DNA of 61,912 nucleotides from Gammaproteobacteria bacterium (GCA_015660645.1 DQKS01000045.1:1-61912); one strand, 5' to 3'; numbered from the stretch's first letter, positions 19,813 through 29,550 are shown. Notes: generated by a model not told the origin, from the sequence alone. Program-made: numbers and translations.

Positions 19813-22233
19813 TTAGAATTGCGTTCCTATTTCAAACTGAAAGGCTTCAGTTTCATCTAAGGGACCTGAATTAGTTGGTTTAGAGATGGCTACAGACATT
19901 GGACCAAGTTGAGTTATCCAAGTACCTCCAACACCAATGGAATACCTTAATTCTCCAAGATCTAATTCACTGCAGTTAATATTTATTGACTTGTCTCCGC
20001 AATCTTTAGAGAAAACATTTCCTATATCTACAAAGAATGAGGTCCTCATAGATCTTTGATCTTCAATGAAGGGTAATTTAAAGATTAAATCAAAACCTGC
20101 TTCCAGTAAATAAGCACCACCAATAGACCTATCATTATCATAGTAAGCATAGGGATTAGCTACAGGATTACCTTCTTCATCTAAAACAGGCTTTCCATCT
20201 GAGCCAATATAGTACAACGATGGAGTGGCTCTAGGTCCAAGAGTATTTTGTTTAAAACCTCTAACAGAACTTATACCACCTGCATAAAAATGCTCGAAGA
20301 AAGGAGCTATATTTGTATCACCATAAGGCTCTAATATTCCTATTTCACCTCTAACACCAAATATGATTTTACCTCCAAATAGAGGTTTAAAATACTTATG
20401 CCTATAGGTTGCTTTTGCATATGTTATAGAACTTCCTGGTATTGCAAGTTGAAGAGCAAAAGCTTGGGATTGACCAGCGGTAGGAAAGAGGCCTCTATTA
20501 AGGCTTACTTTTGACCAAATAAACTGAGATTTAAGTACTTCAAATTTTGTACCTTCAGAAGAAGTAAAGGCGATAATTTGAGATGCTGGTGTAGAACCAG
20601 TATCGATCTCTGTGTTGTCGTAATTTATATTAAAACCAATCCTCTCTATGTCACTTATAGGTAATCCAAATTGAATACCTGCTCCAAAAGCATCTGATGT
20701 ATAACTTGCTATATTAAATTGACCATAATCTGAAGCTCTAAAATAGGCATTATAGCCTCTGCTGACACCGTCAATATTGAAATAGGGCTCTACGTAGCTA
20801 AATGAATAACTTCTTTGCCAAGTGCTATCGTTTATCCCTATTCCTACAGACTTGCCTGTGCCAAAAGCATTATTTTCATTATAGTTTAATCCTAGTACTA
20901 ATCCGTACGCTCCATATCCAAGACTGCCTCCAATTGAACCTGAGAATTCTTCTTCGACAGAAAATTCAACATCAATTTGATCACTAACGCCAGCTACAGG
21001 TATCTCTTCAGACTCAACTTCTTTAAAATATCCGAGCCTTTCCAATCTTAATTTAGAATTCTCAATTAAATTATTAGAAGCCCAAGCGCCTTCCATCTGG
21101 CGCATCTCTCTTCTTAAAACTACATCATGTGTACGTTCATTGCCTTTAAAAATAATCCTTCTAACGTAAGTTCTTTGTTGGGGGTCAATGTAAAAGGTTA
21201 AATCAACTTTTCCAGTTTCTTCATTTACATCTGGGACGCCTTTAATTTCAGCAAAGCTATAACCCTCATTTCCTAAAATGTTTGTAAAAAGCTCTTCAAT
21301 TTCAGTTACATAATACTGTGAGAAGGTATCTCCAGGCTGAATAAAGATTAAAGACCTAAGAATTTCTTCGTCTATAGGAAAATCACCGGCAATATTAATT
21401 TCATCAATTTCATAAGTTTCGCCTTCAATGACATTAAGAGTTATGAATACTGATTTCTTATCGGGTGTTATTGTTACTTGCGAACTATCTAGGGTAAATT
21501 CAACGTAACCTCTATTTTTATAGAAAGAAGTTAATGATTCTATATCTCCTTTAAGTTTTTCTCTTGAGTACCTGTCATCATTAGTAATAAATGAAAGCCA
21601 TCCACCCGTCCCCAGTTCAAATACTTTCAAAATTTCTTCATCACTAAAAGTTTTATTTCCTACTATATTGATATTATCTATCACCGCGACTTCGCCTTCA
21701 TCTATCTCAATATTTAAGGCCACTCTATTCCTTGGTTTAGACTCAGAGTCAACTTCGACTGAAGCTCCATAACGCCCTTGAGAAACATATTGACGTTGTA
21801 TCTCTTGAGCTAACCCATTAAGAATAGACCTTTTAAACACTTGGCCTTCAGCTAAACCAGCTTCATTTAAGCCTTTCATCAGTTCCTCTGACTTTATTGC
21901 TTTATTTCCATCTAATTCAATAGAAGCTATTGAAGGTCTTTCTATGACACTCAGTATCAAAGTGTTACCGTCTCTTCCTATCTGAATATCATCAAACTGA
22001 CCTGTTTTAAATACAACCTTAGCAGCATTTTGAAGATCATAAGAATCAACATTGTCACCAACTGCTATCGGCATAACGTTGAATACACTTCCTGCAGAAA
22101 CTCTTTGAAGACCACTAATTCTTATATCTTCGACTAGCCATTGCTCTTCTTCTGAGCTAACTGTCAGTGAGATTACTAAACTAGAAAGCAATAAAGTACT
22201 TAAAAATAGAGAAGCAATTTTAGATTTATACAT
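19813..22233 (-). CDS. bamA: outer membrane protein assembly factor BamA
   Basis: Core of the BAM complex that inserts beta-barrel proteins. A signal peptide (residues 1-27) is followed by five POTRA domains (about 30-425; first one WLVEDIRISGLQRVSAGSVF) and a 16-strand barrel. SSVRGFKQNTLGPR carries the VRGF motif of loop 6. The final residues ETEAFQFEIGTQF form the C-terminal strand ending in Phe. The length of 806 matches the family. The ATG overlaps the rseP stop by one base (TAATG). Confidence 0.96.
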   Translation of the reverse strand: MYKSKIASLFLSTLLLSSLVISLTVSSEEEQWLVEDIRISGLQRVSAGSVFNVMPIAVGDNVDSYDLQNAAKVVFKTGQFDDIQIGRDGNTLILSVIERPSIASIELDGNKAIKSEELMKGLNEAGLAEGQVFKRSILNGLAQEIQRQYVSQGRYGASVEVDSESKPRNRVALNIEIDEGEVAVIDNINIVGNKTFSDEEILKVFELGTGGWLSFITNDDRYSREKLKGDIESLTSFYKNRGYVEFTLDSSQVTITPDKKSVFITLNVIEGETYEIDEINIAGDFPIDEEILRSLIFIQPGDTFSQYYVTEIEELFTNILGNEGYSFAEIKGVPDVNEETGKVDLTFYIDPQQRTYVRRIIFKGNERTHDVVLRREMRQMEGAWASNNLIENSKLRLERLGYFKEVESEEIPVAGVSDQIDVEFSVEEEFSGSIGGSLGYGAYGLVLGLNYNENNAFGTGKSVGIGINDSTWQRSYSFSYVEPYFNIDGVSRGYNAYFRASDYGQFNIASYTSDAFGAGIQFGLPISDIERIGFNINYDNTEIDTGSTPASQIIAFTSSEGTKFEVLKSQFIWSKVSLNRGLFPTAGQSQAFALQLAIPGSSITYAKATYRHKYFKPLFGGKIIFGVRGEIGILEPYGDTNIAPFFEHFYAGGISSVRGFKQNTLGPRATPSLYYIGSDGKPVLDEEGNPVANPYAYYDNDRSIGGAYLLEAGFDLIFKLPFIEDQRSMRTSFFVDIGNVFSKDCGDKSININCSELDLGELRYSIGVGGTWITQLGPMSVAISKPTNSGPLDETEAFQFEIGTQF

Positions 22234-23624
22234 TATATAATTCTGACTATATCGTTAAAGATTGCGAATACCATCAAACTGGCTACCAAAAAAATGCCTA
22301 GTCTAAACGAATACTCCAAAAAAGACTCAGATACTGGCGATCCTTTTAACTTTTCTATTCCTATTAGAACCAACTGCCCTCCATCTAAAATAGGTATAGG
22401 GAATAAATTTATTAGACCTAAATTAATACTTAAGATTGCTAAAATGGTTAAGAAAGATACCAAGCCTGATTTTGCTGCTGTACCTGCAAGCAAAGAAATT
22501 TGTATAGGACCTCCTACATTGTCAGCAGATACAGATCCAGATAACATCTTACCTATAGAATCAAGAATTAACTTTGAAAATTTATATGTCTCGGTAAAAC
22601 CTTTTACAAAGGCGCCTCCCAAGCTTTCCTTGTTATAAATAATTAAATTTTCTGGGAAATCATCTAAATTGGAAGGCCCAAAAACTCCAATAACCCCTCT
22701 CTCTATACCTGCTTCAGTGGTAGTCTTATTGGGCACCAGATTAATATCAAATCTTTGTCCTGCTCTATAAATTTGGAGAGATATCGTTTGGCTGTATTTC
22801 TTTGAAACCTCTTTAGACAATTGATCCCAGGTTTGTATTCTAATATCGTCTATCGCGGTAATAAGATCTCCTTTTAAAATTCCAGCTTTATCTGCCGGAC
22901 CCTGTTTTATAACCGAACCAACCAAAGCGGGTATAAAAGGTGTTATCCCAAAATTTGAAATTGGAGATAATTGATCAACCTCTTTTAGCCAGCTATTAAT
23001 AGGAATTTTTTTAGTGACTGAAATATTAGACCCGTTAGGTTGTGAGGTAATTCTTAAAATTCCGGTTTCTCCTATTCTTGTTGCAAATAGAGTATTAATA
23101 TCATTGAAACTAGTAACTTCGCGTTCATCTATTGATAATATTTTATCGCCTGTTTTGAAGCCCGATTGAAAGGCCAAACTATTCATCTCAACCCCTCCAA
23201 CTATAGGAGCTAAAGAATTAGCGCCTATAAGAAATACGAAAAAATAGGCTATTACAGCGAGGATAAAATTTGCAAGTGGTCCGGCGGCAGCAACTATTGC
23301 TCTGGCCCCTAAAGAAGCTTGCTTATAAGATATCTTAGAACTACTTAACCCTTCAGATTCTTCCCTAGCACTTTCTTCTTGCGGACTCTCTTCTCCTAAC
23401 ATTTGAACATAGCCACCTAAGGGTAAAATTCCAAAGGAAAATTCAGTACCTTGCTTATCAAATCTTTTTAAGAAAGCTTTACCAAAGCCTATTTTGAATC
23501 TAATAACATGTATACCAAAATACCTTGCAGCTAAGAAGTGTCCCAATTCATGAAAGCCTATAATGACTCCCAATAAAACAATGAAAGAGGAAACAATAAT
23601 TAGTACATCTAAAATCATTTCCAT
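22233..23624 (-). CDS. rseP: RseP-type site-2 intramembrane metalloprotease
   Basis: Cleaves the anti-sigma factor in the envelope stress pathway and signal peptide remnants. GFHELGHFLAARYFG gives the HExxH zinc site in the first helix, two PDZ domains follow (about 125-220 and 225-305), and NLFPIPILDGGQL near residue 405 is the second zinc-ligand motif. The length of 463 is close to E. coli RseP. Its place between dxr and bamA is conserved. Confidence 0.95.
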   Translation of the reverse strand: MEMILDVLIIVSSFIVLLGVIIGFHELGHFLAARYFGIHVIRFKIGFGKAFLKRFDKQGTEFSFGILPLGGYVQMLGEESPQEESAREESEGLSSSKISYKQASLGARAIVAAAGPLANFILAVIAYFFVFLIGANSLAPIVGGVEMNSLAFQSGFKTGDKILSIDEREVTSFNDINTLFATRIGETGILRITSQPNGSNISVTKKIPINSWLKEVDQLSPISNFGITPFIPALVGSVIKQGPADKAGILKGDLITAIDDIRIQTWDQLSKEVSKKYSQTISLQIYRAGQRFDINLVPNKTTTEAGIERGVIGVFGPSNLDDFPENLIIYNKESLGGAFVKGFTETYKFSKLILDSIGKMLSGSVSADNVGGPIQISLLAGTAAKSGLVSFLTILAILSINLGLINLFPIPILDGGQLVLIGIEKLKGSPVSESFLEYSFRLGIFLVASLMVFAIFNDIVRII

Positions 23625-24779
23625 TTATAAAGCCTTAATCTTTTGTATTGCATATTCTCTCGAGGAGTTATCTGTTTCATAGATATCTTGAATGCTTTTG
23701 ACAACAGAAATCTCGATTTTATCCATCACAGAAGCAATAATTTTATAAATATCTAAGTATCCTATTCTATTGTCTAGAAAAGCAGCTACAGCTTCTTCAT
23801 TTGCTGCATTAATTGCGGCAGGAGCATTGCCTCCACACTCCATAGCTTCTTTTGCTAAATTTAAACAAGGAAACTTTTTAAAATCTGGTCTAAAAAAATT
23901 TAAAGGACCTTGCTCCGCTAAATCTAGTCTTTTGGAGCCAGAGGATATTCTAAAGGGGTACCCTAGACCGTAAGCGATAGGGATTTTCATGTCAGGTGTG
24001 GATAATTGAGCTATTACAGAATTATCATTTAACTCTACCATTGAATGAATAATTCCCTCTGGATGAATAACAATCTCTATATCCTCTATGTCAAATAACC
24101 ATCTTGCTTCTATAAGCTCAAGACCTTTGTTTATCAAAGTTGAAGAATCTACTGATATTTTCTTTCCCATTTTCCATATTGGATGTGAGGTTGCTTCTTT
24201 CGCCGTAATATTTTTTAATAAATCAGGATTTGTGTGAAGAAATGGACCGCCCGATCCAGTTAGTAAGATCTTAGATACATCTGCTTTATTCTTTATACCT
24301 GCCAAACATTGATGTATTGCGCTGTGTTCGCTATCAAGAGGGAAGATAGTAGCATTATGTTTATCTGCAAGACTATTTAGATACTCACCGGCGACTACAT
24401 AAGATTCTTTGTTAGCAAGCAATAACCTCTTGCCATTAACTATAGAAGTAATGACTGTATCCAGACCGGCTACGCCCACCATTGCAGCTACTACTAATTC
24501 AGTGTCATCACTGGCAATAATTTCATGCAGATCTTTTTCTTCTGTTAGAACTTCAGTTGTTAGGTTCTCTTTTATAATTTTTTGCCTAAGTCTTTTCGAT
24601 GCAGCTTGATCTGCCATATAAGCGTATTTAGGACAAAAGTTCTTGCATTGGTCTAATAATCTTTCATCATTTGAATTAGCTGTAAGTAAATTCAAAGAAA
24701 ATTTTCCCGAATTTTCTGCTATTACATTCAGAGTAGAAGAACCTATTGAACCTGTTGAACCTAAAATAACTATATTCAC
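23625..24779 (-). CDS. dxr: 1-deoxy-D-xylulose 5-phosphate reductoisomerase
   Basis: Second enzyme of the MEP isoprenoid pathway. The NADPH fold opens IVILGSTGSIGSSTLNVI. ANKESYVVAG, the metal and substrate segment LDSEHSAIHQCL and the flexible-loop segment HPIWKMGKKISVDSSTL with its Trp are all present. I prefer the GTG at 24779, which overlaps the cdsA stop as GTGA and gives a normal N-terminus. An ATG 24 bases upstream would overlap cdsA by 28 bases. Confidence 0.95.
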   Translation of the reverse strand: MNIVILGSTGSIGSSTLNVIAENSGKFSLNLLTANSNDERLLDQCKNFCPKYAYMADQAASKRLRQKIIKENLTTEVLTEEKDLHEIIASDDTELVVAAMVGVAGLDTVITSIVNGKRLLLANKESYVVAGEYLNSLADKHNATIFPLDSEHSAIHQCLAGIKNKADVSKILLTGSGGPFLHTNPDLLKNITAKEATSHPIWKMGKKISVDSSTLINKGLELIEARWLFDIEDIEIVIHPEGIIHSMVELNDNSVIAQLSTPDMKIPIAYGLGYPFRISSGSKRLDLAEQGPLNFFRPDFKKFPCLNLAKEAMECGGNAPAAINAANEEAVAAFLDNRIGYLDIYKIIASVMDKIEISVVKSIQDIYETDNSSREYAIQKIKAL

Positions 24780-25600
24780 ATTCCTGTTCCTGTCATCGTC
24801 CATAAAAAAATAATAAAAATGGGCACTGCAGCTAAATGACTATCTATCCTATCAAACACACCTCCATGACCCGGTATAAGATTAGATGCATCTTTAACTC
24901 CAGCTACTCTCTTAAATAGGCTTGCTACAGCATCGCCAAGAACAGAAAATAAACTTGTTATGAAGAAAAGACTAAACAATAAAAAAATGGAAATATTAGA
25001 ATTAAAACTGAATAGAGCTGAATAGATAATTGGCACCAAAACAATAGCAATTAAAAAACCTTCTATAGTTTTATTGGGACTTATATTTGGAAGAAACTTT
25101 CTTTTTCCAAATCTTCTTCCGCCAAAATAAGCCAAAGTGTCCATTAAAATGCTTATTGAAATAATCAGAATTAATAGAGATCTTGACTCAATATTAGAGA
25201 AGTGAATTACATCTGGTCTAGTGATGATAAGAAATATTGAGCACCAAAAGGATAAATGAATCGTTATTCCAGAAAACCAGGAGAGAAGGCTTTTTTGCAC
25301 AAATTCTTTACTGTAAGGAAAAGTAATAGTGAATATTCCAAGAATAATCCACAAGAAAATGGAAATTAATAACAAGAAATAAGATAACTCTAAACTCACA
25401 ATTAAAATTATTAAAAAACCTAGAGAAAGACTAGCAAAAATAGTCGTTAAGAAAGAAAATCTTAGCCTAAAAAATTCCCAATTAGAGATGCCAACTACAA
25501 AACTAACTAAGGCTAATAATAAATTTTCAGGTAAGAAGAAAACGGCACCCAATATTATCGCAACCATAACTAGAGCACTGATTAATTTTTCTATATCCAT
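24776..25600 (-). CDS. cdsA: phosphatidate cytidylyltransferase
   Basis: Makes CDP-diacylglycerol for all phospholipids. It is an integral membrane protein of about eight helices with the CdsA signature near the C-terminus: DTLAYFGGRRFGKRKFLPNISPNKTIEG, then LGDAVASLFKRVAGVKDASNLIPGHGG with its Asp residues and FDRIDSHL. The length of 274 is normal. The ATG shares one base with the uppS stop, and its own stop overlaps dxr. Confidence 0.95.
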   Translation of the reverse strand: MDIEKLISALVMVAIILGAVFFLPENLLLALVSFVVGISNWEFFRLRFSFLTTIFASLSLGFLIILIVSLELSYFLLLISIFLWIILGIFTITFPYSKEFVQKSLLSWFSGITIHLSFWCSIFLIITRPDVIHFSNIESRSLLILIISISILMDTLAYFGGRRFGKRKFLPNISPNKTIEGFLIAIVLVPIIYSALFSFNSNISIFLLFSLFFITSLFSVLGDAVASLFKRVAGVKDASNLIPGHGGVFDRIDSHLAAVPIFIIFLWTMTGTGM

Positions 25601-26325
25601 TATTTATACAAAAAATTTGAAGTTTCTCCATACCTTCTATTTCTTCTGGAAAATTCATCAAGAGCTATTTGAAATTGGTTTGAGTCGAAATCTGGCCAAA
25701 GAATATCTGGGAAGTAAAGTTCAGAATAAGCAAGTTGCCATAATAGGAAATTGCTAATCCTAAATTCATTACCAGTTCTAATACAGAGGTCTGGATCTTT
25801 AAACTTACCAGTTGAAAGTAGAGAAGAAAATCTTTTTTCAATATCTTCACCAACCGATAACTCATTAAGTCTTTTTGCTGCTTCTAGGATATCCCATCTA
25901 CCTCCATAACTTGCAGCAACAATAAGATCAAGATTCTTTTCTTCAGAACATTCTGTTTCTTTCTCCGACACTCTCATTTGTTTTAATAAGCCGGAATCAA
26001 ACCTATCTAAATCTCCGATGAACGTTAATTGGACTAGATTTTTCTTTAAATTCGGCATTTCTTCTTGGAGGGCCTTATTTAAAAGCTTCATTAGTAAATT
26101 TACTTCTTCATCAGATCTGCCCCAATTCTCACTACTAAAAGCAAACAAAGTTAAAGTATTAAGGCCTGCCTCGACGGCAAATTCTACAGCTTCTCTTGCT
26201 CTCTCAACTCCTTTTTGATGTCCTGCCACACCTGGTAATTTTTTATTTGTTGCCCATCTATTATTGCCATCCATAATGATAGCTACATGGCTTGGAATAG
26301 AGGGTTGTGACGATACGCCTGTCAT
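25600..26325 (-). CDS. uppS: undecaprenyl diphosphate synthase
   Basis: cis-Prenyltransferase making the C55 lipid carrier for peptidoglycan and LPS. SHVAIIMDGNNRWA holds the catalytic Asp, followed by GHQKGVERARE, LTLFAFSSENWGR and, near the C-terminus, LCIRTGNEFRISNFLLWQLAYSELYF with the RxGxxRxSxFLxWQ pattern. The length of 241 is typical. It follows frr after 13 bases. Confidence 0.96.
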   Translation of the reverse strand: MTGVSSQPSIPSHVAIIMDGNNRWATNKKLPGVAGHQKGVERAREAVEFAVEAGLNTLTLFAFSSENWGRSDEEVNLLMKLLNKALQEEMPNLKKNLVQLTFIGDLDRFDSGLLKQMRVSEKETECSEEKNLDLIVAASYGGRWDILEAAKRLNELSVGEDIEKRFSSLLSTGKFKDPDLCIRTGNEFRISNFLLWQLAYSELYFPDILWPDFDSNQFQIALDEFSRRNRRYGETSNFLYK

Positions 26326-26338
26326 AAAAACAAGGATT

Positions 26339-26896
26339 TTAGAAATCTAACAGGTCTTTCTCTTTGGCTTGAAACAATGTATCCACCTTACCTACATATA
26401 AATCTGTGAGTTTCTGGATTTCTTCTTCGCCTTGCCTTTCTTCATCTAGAGAGATCTCTTTTTCTTTCAAAAATTCTTTTAATTGCGAATTTCCTTCTCT
26501 GCGAGAATTTCTTATAGAAACCTTCGTATTCTCTGCTTCTGCTTTAGCTTTCTTTATAAAATCTCTTCTCGTTTCTTCAGTTAGATCAGGAAGAATCACT
26601 CTAATAGTTTCTCCTGAGACAGCAGGATTAAGACCTAAATCGGACTCAGAAATTGCTTTTTCTATCCCTCGAGAAACGCCTTTTTCCCATGGCACTATTG
26701 CCAAAGTTTTTGCATCTTCTATTGAAATACTAGCAACCTGAGAAATAGGTGTAGGTTTATCATAATAATCAACCCTTATACTATCCAACAAAGAAGCGGT
26801 GGCACGACCAGTTCTTATTTTCTTAAAGGCATCATCTAAGGAGTGTAAACTATTGTCCATTCCTCTTGTGGTATCTTCAATAATCTCTAAAAGCAT
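26339..26896 (-). CDS. frr: ribosome recycling factor
   Basis: Splits post-termination ribosomes together with EF-G. The 185-residue protein shows IRTGRATASLLDSIRVDYY, the central ISESDLGLNPAVSGETIRVILPDLTEETR and the C-terminal three-helix-bundle segment. It follows tsf with only 8 bases between them. In E. coli and most relatives pyrH (UMP kinase) lies between tsf and frr, but here it is absent. Confidence 0.97.
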   Translation of the reverse strand: MLLEIIEDTTRGMDNSLHSLDDAFKKIRTGRATASLLDSIRVDYYDKPTPISQVASISIEDAKTLAIVPWEKGVSRGIEKAISESDLGLNPAVSGETIRVILPDLTEETRRDFIKKAKAEAENTKVSIRNSRREGNSQLKEFLKEKEISLDEERQGEEEIQKLTDLYVGKVDTLFQAKEKDLLDF

Positions 26897-26904
26897 CTAT
26901 TTTA

Positions 26905-27765
26905 TCAACCTTCAATCTGAGACATCACTTCAGTTGCAAAATCAACTTTCTTAATATCTATTCCTTCTCCAACTTCAAATCTAGTAAAGCCCAATATCGT
27001 AGCATTATTTTCTTTTAATAGATCAGATATCTTCTTATTAGGATCTTTAACAAATTCTTGTTCTGTTAAGCTAACTTCTGCAAGATATTTATTTATTTTC
27101 CCCTCAATCATCTTTTCAATAATTTCTGGTGGTTTGCCGCTACCTTCAGATTGGGCTTTAAAGATTTCTTTTTCTTTTAAAATTATTTCTTCAGGGATGT
27201 CTTTAGGCGAAATAGCCATTGGACAAGACGCAGCGACGTGCATAGCTATATCTTTCGCAGTCTCTTCGTTGCCTCCTTGTAAAGATACTATTGTTCCAAT
27301 TTTCTTATTACTATGAATATATAGACCAGCTGAATCAGACTGATCAATACTCCTTGATATTCTTCTTACAATTATATTCTCACCAAGTTTCTGAACTAAT
27401 TTCTCTCTTTTATCTTCCAATCCAGCTTTTAATAGATCATCTAAACTAGAGTTAGCATTAGCTGCTACTTCGCCTACTACTTCTTGAAGAAAAGCGTTAA
27501 AGGAGTCATCTCTAGCAACAAAGTCAGTTTCACAATTAACCTCAACCATACAAACTTTACCATTTATTATCTGAGCACCAATTAATCCTTCAGCAGCAGA
27601 TCTACTTGATTTTTTTTTGGCCTTTAGACCGCTAGTCTTCCTTAGTTCATCGATTGCTAGTTCTATATCACCATCAGAAGCCTGCAAAGCTTTTTTACAA
27701 TCCATTAAACCTAGACCTGTTTTTTCTCTTAACTCTTTTACAAGAGTTGCCGATATATCAACCAT
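26905..27765 (-). CDS. tsf: translation elongation factor Ts
   Basis: Guanine nucleotide exchange factor for EF-Tu. An N-terminal UBA-like domain (VKELREKTGLGLMDCKKALQASDGD) is followed by the core with CMVEVNCETDFVARDD, the TDFVARD motif contacting EF-Tu. The length of 286 matches E. coli (283). It is 12 bases downstream of rpsB, the usual pair sharing the rpsB promoter. Confidence 0.97.
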   Translation of the reverse strand: MVDISATLVKELREKTGLGLMDCKKALQASDGDIELAIDELRKTSGLKAKKKSSRSAAEGLIGAQIINGKVCMVEVNCETDFVARDDSFNAFLQEVVGEVAANANSSLDDLLKAGLEDKREKLVQKLGENIIVRRISRSIDQSDSAGLYIHSNKKIGTIVSLQGGNEETAKDIAMHVAASCPMAISPKDIPEEIILKEKEIFKAQSEGSGKPPEIIEKMIEGKINKYLAEVSLTEQEFVKDPNKKISDLLKENNATILGFTRFEVGEGIDIKKVDFATEVMSQIEG

Positions 27766-27777
27766 TAATTTTCTCCT

Positions 27778-28620
27778 CTAACTCTTCTCTTGATTATCTT
27801 CAGCAACCACTTCTTCGGCAGTAGATTCCTCTGCTGGAGCTGCTTCCTCTGCTGGAGCTGCTTCCTCTGCTGGAGTGACTTCAACTTTTCTAGTTATTGA
27901 TGGTCCGGATTGAGTTGTATCTTGTTTTAATCCTGTTGCAGACTTCGACCCTTCTAAACAAGCATCCGATACAGCTCTAGTAAATAAAGCAATAGAACGG
28001 ATAGAGTCATCATTACCTGGAATAACATAGTCAATTCCTTCGGGATTGCTATTAGTATCTACTATCCCAACAATTGGTATTCCCATTTTACTTGCTTCAG
28101 TAACCGCAATAGACTCTCTATTAACATCAATAACAAAGAGGGCATCTGGAAGGCCACCCATTTCAGTTATTCCTCCAATAGATTTTTGTAACCTATCAAT
28201 ATCTCTTTGGATTTTAAGACCTTCTTTCTTAGTTATTTTAGCAAACGTACCATCTTCTTTCTGACGTAATAGATCTTCTAGTCTTCTTATAGATGATCTA
28301 ATTGTCTTATAATTTGTCAACATCCCACCAAGCCATCTTTGATTAACATAAGGCATGGCACAACGGTTTGCTTCGTCTTTAATTATCTTTGTAGCAGTTC
28401 TTTTAGTTCCGACAAAAAGAATCTTGTTATTCTTCTGAGCTACACTTTCTATAAACTTCAACGCAGGTTTTATCATCTCTACTGTATGTTCAAGATTAAT
28501 TATGTGGATTTTATTGCGGGCTCCAAAAATGAAAGGTTCCATCTTGGGATTCCAGTATTTGGTTTGGTGTCCGAAGTGAACACCTGCTTGTAGCATCTCT
28601 TCTAGCCTAATATCAGCCAT
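27778..28620 (-). CDS. rpsB: ribosomal protein S2 with a repetitive acidic tail
   Basis: Small-subunit protein needed for S1 binding. The conserved body covers about residues 1-230 ([58 protein letters not shown]). Residues from about 240 form an extra low-complexity Ala/Pro/Glu tail of repeated PAEEAA units encoded by an 18-base tandem repeat. E. coli S2 has 241 residues and no such tail. AGGAG precedes the ATG. Autoregulation through the 5' leader, known for gammaproteobacterial rpsB, is plausible here. Confidence 0.96.
   Translation of the reverse strand: MADIRLEEMLQAGVHFGHQTKYWNPKMEPFIFGARNKIHIINLEHTVEMIKPALKFIESVAQKNNKILFVGTKRTATKIIKDEANRCAMPYVNQRWLGGMLTNYKTIRSSIRRLEDLLRQKEDGTFAKITKKEGLKIQRDIDRLQKSIGGITEMGGLPDALFVIDVNRESIAVTEASKMGIPIVGIVDTNSNPEGIDYVIPGNDDSIRSIALFTRAVSDACLEGSKSATGLKQDTTQSGPSITRKVEVTPAEEAAPAEEAAPAEESTAEEVVAEDNQEKS
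27828..27875. repeat. 18-bp tandem repeat in the 3' part of rpsB
   Basis: Two exact 18-base units (27828-27845 and 27846-27863) and 12 bases of a third encode PAEEAA repeats in the S2 C-terminal tail. The unit is a multiple of three, so copy-number change keeps the frame. The copies are identical at the base level, which suggests recent duplication or slippage. Confidence 0.85.
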
Positions 28621-28640
28621 TAATTGCTCTCCTATATTAT

Positions 28641-28657
28641 AAGTAGTTTAACTACTT
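28641..28657 (-). promoter_or_regulatory. hairpin in the rpsB leader
   Basis: AAGTAGT and ACTACTT form a perfect 7-base-pair stem with a 3-base loop, ending about 6 bases before the AGGAG of rpsB. E. coli rpsB is controlled by S2 binding to a structured 5' leader; this hairpin may be the equivalent. The rest of the 28621-28806 spacer shows no ORF that I can support. Confidence 0.45.
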
Positions 28658-28784
28658 TGGTTATTCCTCCGCGTTTACTAAACCTAACTGTAGATGAGCA
28701 ATCTAACAGCACCTAAGGCAAAGCATGCTAACGCGTGTGTCGTTAAAATAGAGATTCTATAAAAACCCCTAAAAATGTGGTGCG

Positions 28785-28813
28785 TTTATACCATAAATTA
28801 GTCTAATCAAGAA
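28785..28813 (-). promoter_or_regulatory. possible rpsB promoter
   Basis: On the minus strand TATAAA (28790-28785) lies 17 bases after a weak TTCTTG (28813-28808) and is followed by a GC-containing CGCACC discriminator, as in stringently controlled ribosomal promoters. It would give a leader of about 155 bases. The -35 lies inside the end of dapB. Confidence 0.4.
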
Positions 28814-29550
28814 GAATAAATATCACTCATTGTATATAAACCTGAAGGTTTACCTAATATCCATTTAACTGCTTCTATGGCTCCATCTGCAAAAAGAGAT
28901 CTATCAAGTGCAGTATGTGATATCTGAATCAATTCATTCTCTCGTTTGAAAGTAATCTTATGTTCTCCAGAAGATTCACCAAATCTTTCACTCTCTATAG
29001 AAACTTCATCTGCATAACTTCCTATAGAAGATAATTTCTTTGCTAAATCCAATGCCGTTCCAGATGGAGAATCCTTTTTTTCTTTATGATGCCTTTCGTA
29101 TATCTCAGGAGTTGAGAAAAGATTTAACTCTGAACCTAAAGCATCCAACATTCTTTTAATCAGCACAATTCCGATGCTTGTATTAGGAGCAACTAAGAGA
29201 GGAAAAGTTTTGGCTAAATGATGGAGTTCTTTTGATTGTATTTTAGTAAAGCCTGTAGTGCCAACTAAAGTAGGTATGCTATTTTTTGAAGCAAACCTTA
29301 AAAGGTTTATAGAATTTTTTGGAACTGAAAAATCAATGATCGCATCAATATTTCCTTTCATTTCAATGAAAGAGGTTATTTTAAGATTTAAAGGTTCAGT
29401 GCCGTTATAAACACCTAAATCTTCTCCAAGGAATTCATTGGTTATGTTGGAAGATCCGCCAGCAATGGCCAGGCCTGGTTCTTGTATGATCTTATTTAAA
29501 AGAATCTTTCCTACTCTACCTGTAACCCCTGAAATAAAAATATTTAACAT
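28807..29550 (-). CDS. dapB: 4-hydroxy-tetrahydrodipicolinate reductase
   Basis: Reduces the product of DapA in the lysine/diaminopimelate pathway. It has an N-terminal nucleotide-binding motif ISGVTGRVGK, the family signature ERHHKEKKDSPSGTALDLA with catalytic His and Lys, and SIGIVLIKRMLDALG before it. At 247 residues it is somewhat shorter than E. coli DapB (273). It follows dnaJ by 11 bases, so heat-shock read-through from the dnaK operon is likely. In many relatives carAB comes next; here rpsB does. Confidence 0.93.
   Translation of the reverse strand: MLNIFISGVTGRVGKILLNKIIQEPGLAIAGGSSNITNEFLGEDLGVYNGTEPLNLKITSFIEMKGNIDAIIDFSVPKNSINLLRFASKNSIPTLVGTTGFTKIQSKELHHLAKTFPLLVAPNTSIGIVLIKRMLDALGSELNLFSTPEIYERHHKEKKDSPSGTALDLAKKLSSIGSYADEVSIESERFGESSGEHKITFKRENELIQISHTALDRSLFADGAIEAVKWILGKPSGLYTMSDIYSS

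Noticed and set aside
22294-22638. 114-codon plus-strand ORF over rseP
   Set aside because: It lies fully within rseP on the other strand, with low-complexity translation and no start signals.
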